Assembly: GCA_937907245.1 (NCBI GenBank)
Contig: CALCUM010000002.1
Location: 434,001-498,000 of the forward strand
From: an uncultured Rhodobiaceae bacterium
GTDB lineage: Bacteria > Pseudomonadota > Alphaproteobacteria > RS24
Length of the DNA stretch: 64,000 bases
Reading direction: 5' to 3'
Below, piece by piece: positions 62,578-64,000 of the stretch (position 1 is its first letter; the number at the start of each line of letters is the position of its first letter). Both the position numbers and the translations under genes were made by a program. The notes beneath the pieces are model-generated. The model had not been told where the DNA came from and did not search any database. It saw nothing but the letters and a program-made list of their open reading frames with translations.

Positions 62578-63774
62578 ATGTCAGCGACGACCCCACAAAA
62601 CACCCAAGAAGACCGTAAGTTTACCATTAACTTCGGCCCCCAACACCCGGCCGCGCATGGCGTGCTGCGTTTGGTAATGGACCTAGACGGCGAGCGCGTT
62701 GAGCGCATTGACCCGCATATTGGCCTGCTGCATCGCGGCACGGAAAAGCTCATTGAGCATAAAACCTACTTGCAAAGCCTGCCGTATTTCGATCGCCTCG
62801 ATTACGTGTCGCCAATGAACCAAGAGCATGCCTATGCCTTGGCCGTTGAGCGCATGATGGGGGTCACTGTGCCAGCTCGCGGGCAATATATTCGGGTTCT
62901 TTATTGCGAGATTGGCCGCATTCTCAACCATATTATGAACATCTGCACGCAAGCCCTCGACGTGGGCGCTTTGACGCCGATTACGTGGGGCTTTGAAGAG
63001 CGCGAAAAGCTGATGATTTTTTATGAACGTGCCTGTGGCGCGCGTTTGCATGCGGCTTATTTTCGTCCGGGCGGCGTGCATCAAGATTTGCCGCAAGCTT
63101 TGCTGAACGATATTGAGGCGTTTTGTGACCCATTCTTGAAAGTGCTGGACGATATTGAAGGCCTGTTGACCGATAGCCGTATTTTCAAACAACGTAATGT
63201 CGACATTGGCATTGTGACGCCGGAAGATGTTCAAAATTGGGGCATGTCGGGCGTTATGGCGCGTGGTTCTGGTTTGGCTTGGGATTTGCGCCGTTCGCAG
63301 CCCTATGAAGTTTACAACGATATGCAGTTCGATGTGCCCTTGGGTAAAAACGGCGATTGCTACGACCGCTATTTGTGCCGTGTCGAAGAAATGCGCCAGT
63401 CCATTCGCATTATGAAACAATGTTTGGCGAATATGCCAAGCGGGCCTGTGTCGTCGCAAGATGGCAAGGTTGTGCCACCCAAACGTGGCGAGATGAAACA
63501 ATCGATGGAAGCGCTCATTCACCACTTCAAACTTTACACCGAAGGCTATCATGTGCCCGAAGGCGAAGTTTATTCTGCCGTGGAAGCGCCCAAAGGCGAG
63601 TTCGGTGTCTATCTTATCTCGGATGGCTCGAACAAACCGTATCGGTGTAAAATTCGCGCGCCGGGCTTTGCCCATTTGCACGCGTTAGATTATTTGAGCC
63701 GCGATCATATGCTGGCCGATGTGTCGGCCATTCTGGGGTCGTTAGATATTGTATTTGGGGAAGTCGATCGATGA
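62578..63774 (+). CDS. nuoD: NADH-quinone oxidoreductase subunit D
   Basis: 398 residues, part of the quinone pocket with Nuo[42 protein letters not shown] start and DIVFGEVDR end are standard; 49-kDa subunit family. Two bp after nuoC; overlaps nuoE by 4 bp (ATGA). Confidence 0.97.
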   Translation: MSATTPQNTQEDRKFTINFGPQHPAAHGVLRLVMDLDGERVERIDPHIGLLHRGTEKLIEHKTYLQSLPYFDRLDYVSPMNQEHAYALAVERMMGVTVPARGQYIRVLYCEIGRILNHIMNICTQALDVGALTPITWGFEEREKLMIFYERACGARLHAAYFRPGGVHQDLPQALLNDIEAFCDPFLKVLDDIEGLLTDSRIFKQRNVDIGIVTPEDVQNWGMSGVMARGSGLAWDLRRSQPYEVYNDMQFDVPLGKNGDCYDRYLCRVEEMRQSIRIMKQCLANMPSGPVSSQDGKVVPPKRGEMKQSMEALIHHFKLYTEGYHVPEGEVYSAVEAPKGEFGVYLISDGSNKPYRCKIRAPGFAHLHALDYLSRDHMLADVSAILGSLDIVFGEVDR

Positions 63775-64000
63775 GTGTACGCCGCCTACATGCAGACCAG
63801 CCGAGCAGCTTTGCTTTTACAGATGAAAACGTAAGCTGGGCGTCAGGCCAAATAGCTAAGTTTCCCGAAGGCCGCCAAGCCAGCGCAATTATTCCGCTGC
63901 TATGGCAAGCACAAAAGCAAGAAGGTTGGTTGTCAGAACCCGCTATTCGCTATGTTGCCGATATGCTGGCCATGCCGCACATTCGGGCAATGGAAGTGGC
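63771..64000 (+). CDS. nuoE: NADH-quinone oxidoreductase subunit E (C-terminus beyond the window)
   Basis: About 76 residues visible ([16 protein letters not shown] ...). [27 protein letters not shown] matches the N-terminal helical part of the 24-kDa subunit; the [2Fe-2S] Cys residues would lie beyond the window. Coupled to nuoD by ATGA. Confidence 0.93.
   Translation, partial: MSVRRLHADQPSSFAFTDENVSWASGQIAKFPEGRQASAIIPLLWQAQKQEGWLSEPAIRYVADMLAMPHIRAMEV

Noticed and set aside
62683-63681. 332-codon open frame antisense to nuoD
   Set aside because: It lies wholly inside the conserved nuoD gene on the other strand, has no recognisable domain and is a by-product of codon bias.

Overview
The window is a stretch of alphaproteobacterial chromosome from a free-living, respiring heterotroph. 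The evidence is gene content and order: rne-amidase-PBP1A-prfB, tyrS-anmK, an iscR-led suf operon with two cysteine desulfurases, glnB-glnA, tig-clpP-clpX-lon-hup, and nuoABCDE. An RNase E with an acidic insert in its S1 domain, RpoH-like heat-shock promoters and a sigma-54 promoter on glnB fit the same class. I cannot place it below class from sequence alone.

Layout. 0-15 kb is envelope and translation: an M48 protease (cut by the left edge), RNase E, an AMIN-domain amidase, PBP1A, peptide release factor 2 with a programmed +1 frameshift, a bactofilin beside an M23 peptidase, a one-cysteine Bcp peroxiredoxin, a 1,123-residue AsmA/YhdP-type protein and TyrRS. 15.9-25.9 kb has anmK, then the Fe-S assembly operon iscR-iscS-sufBCDS-sufT-sufA behind an IscR-type operator, followed by a TesB thioesterase. 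25.9-32.2 kb (minus strand) has both methylmalonyl-CoA mutase subunits and the lipopolysaccharide exporters LptF and LptG. 32.3-38.3 kb is fatty-acyl metabolism: three acyl-CoA dehydrogenases (two adjacent, probably a heteromeric pair), a thiolase and a probable 2-oxoglutarate oxygenase. 38.3-49.3 kb holds a DEAD-box helicase, ParE, an old-yellow-enzyme-type oxidoreductase, a metallo-beta-lactamase-fold lipoprotein, GlnA/GlnB, a thiolase-like protein without the usual nucleophile, a histidine phosphatase and a DUF1330 protein.

49.38-52.8 kb is the accessory part. It is clearly AT-richer than its surroundings and carries a restriction-modification operon (small ORF, adenine methyltransferase, probable endonuclease, with overlapping starts and stops), two small unknown genes, a diverged second copy of the small ORF, tandem repeats and several strong hairpins. 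A 12-bp sequence at its left edge matches the anticodon loop and 3' anticodon stem of tRNA-Leu(UAG) to its right. Just left of it, a duplicated palindromic element at 48780-48936 can fold into a complete four-way-junction cloverleaf flanked by 16-bp direct repeats.

53.4-64 kb is protein quality control (tig with a histone-like Lys/Ala tail, clpP, clpX, lon), HU, tRNA-Val and tRNA-Asp, and the start of the complex I operon. clpX as given is broken by one missing base. clpP and lon are each preceded by a matching heat-shock-type promoter with the same -10 element.
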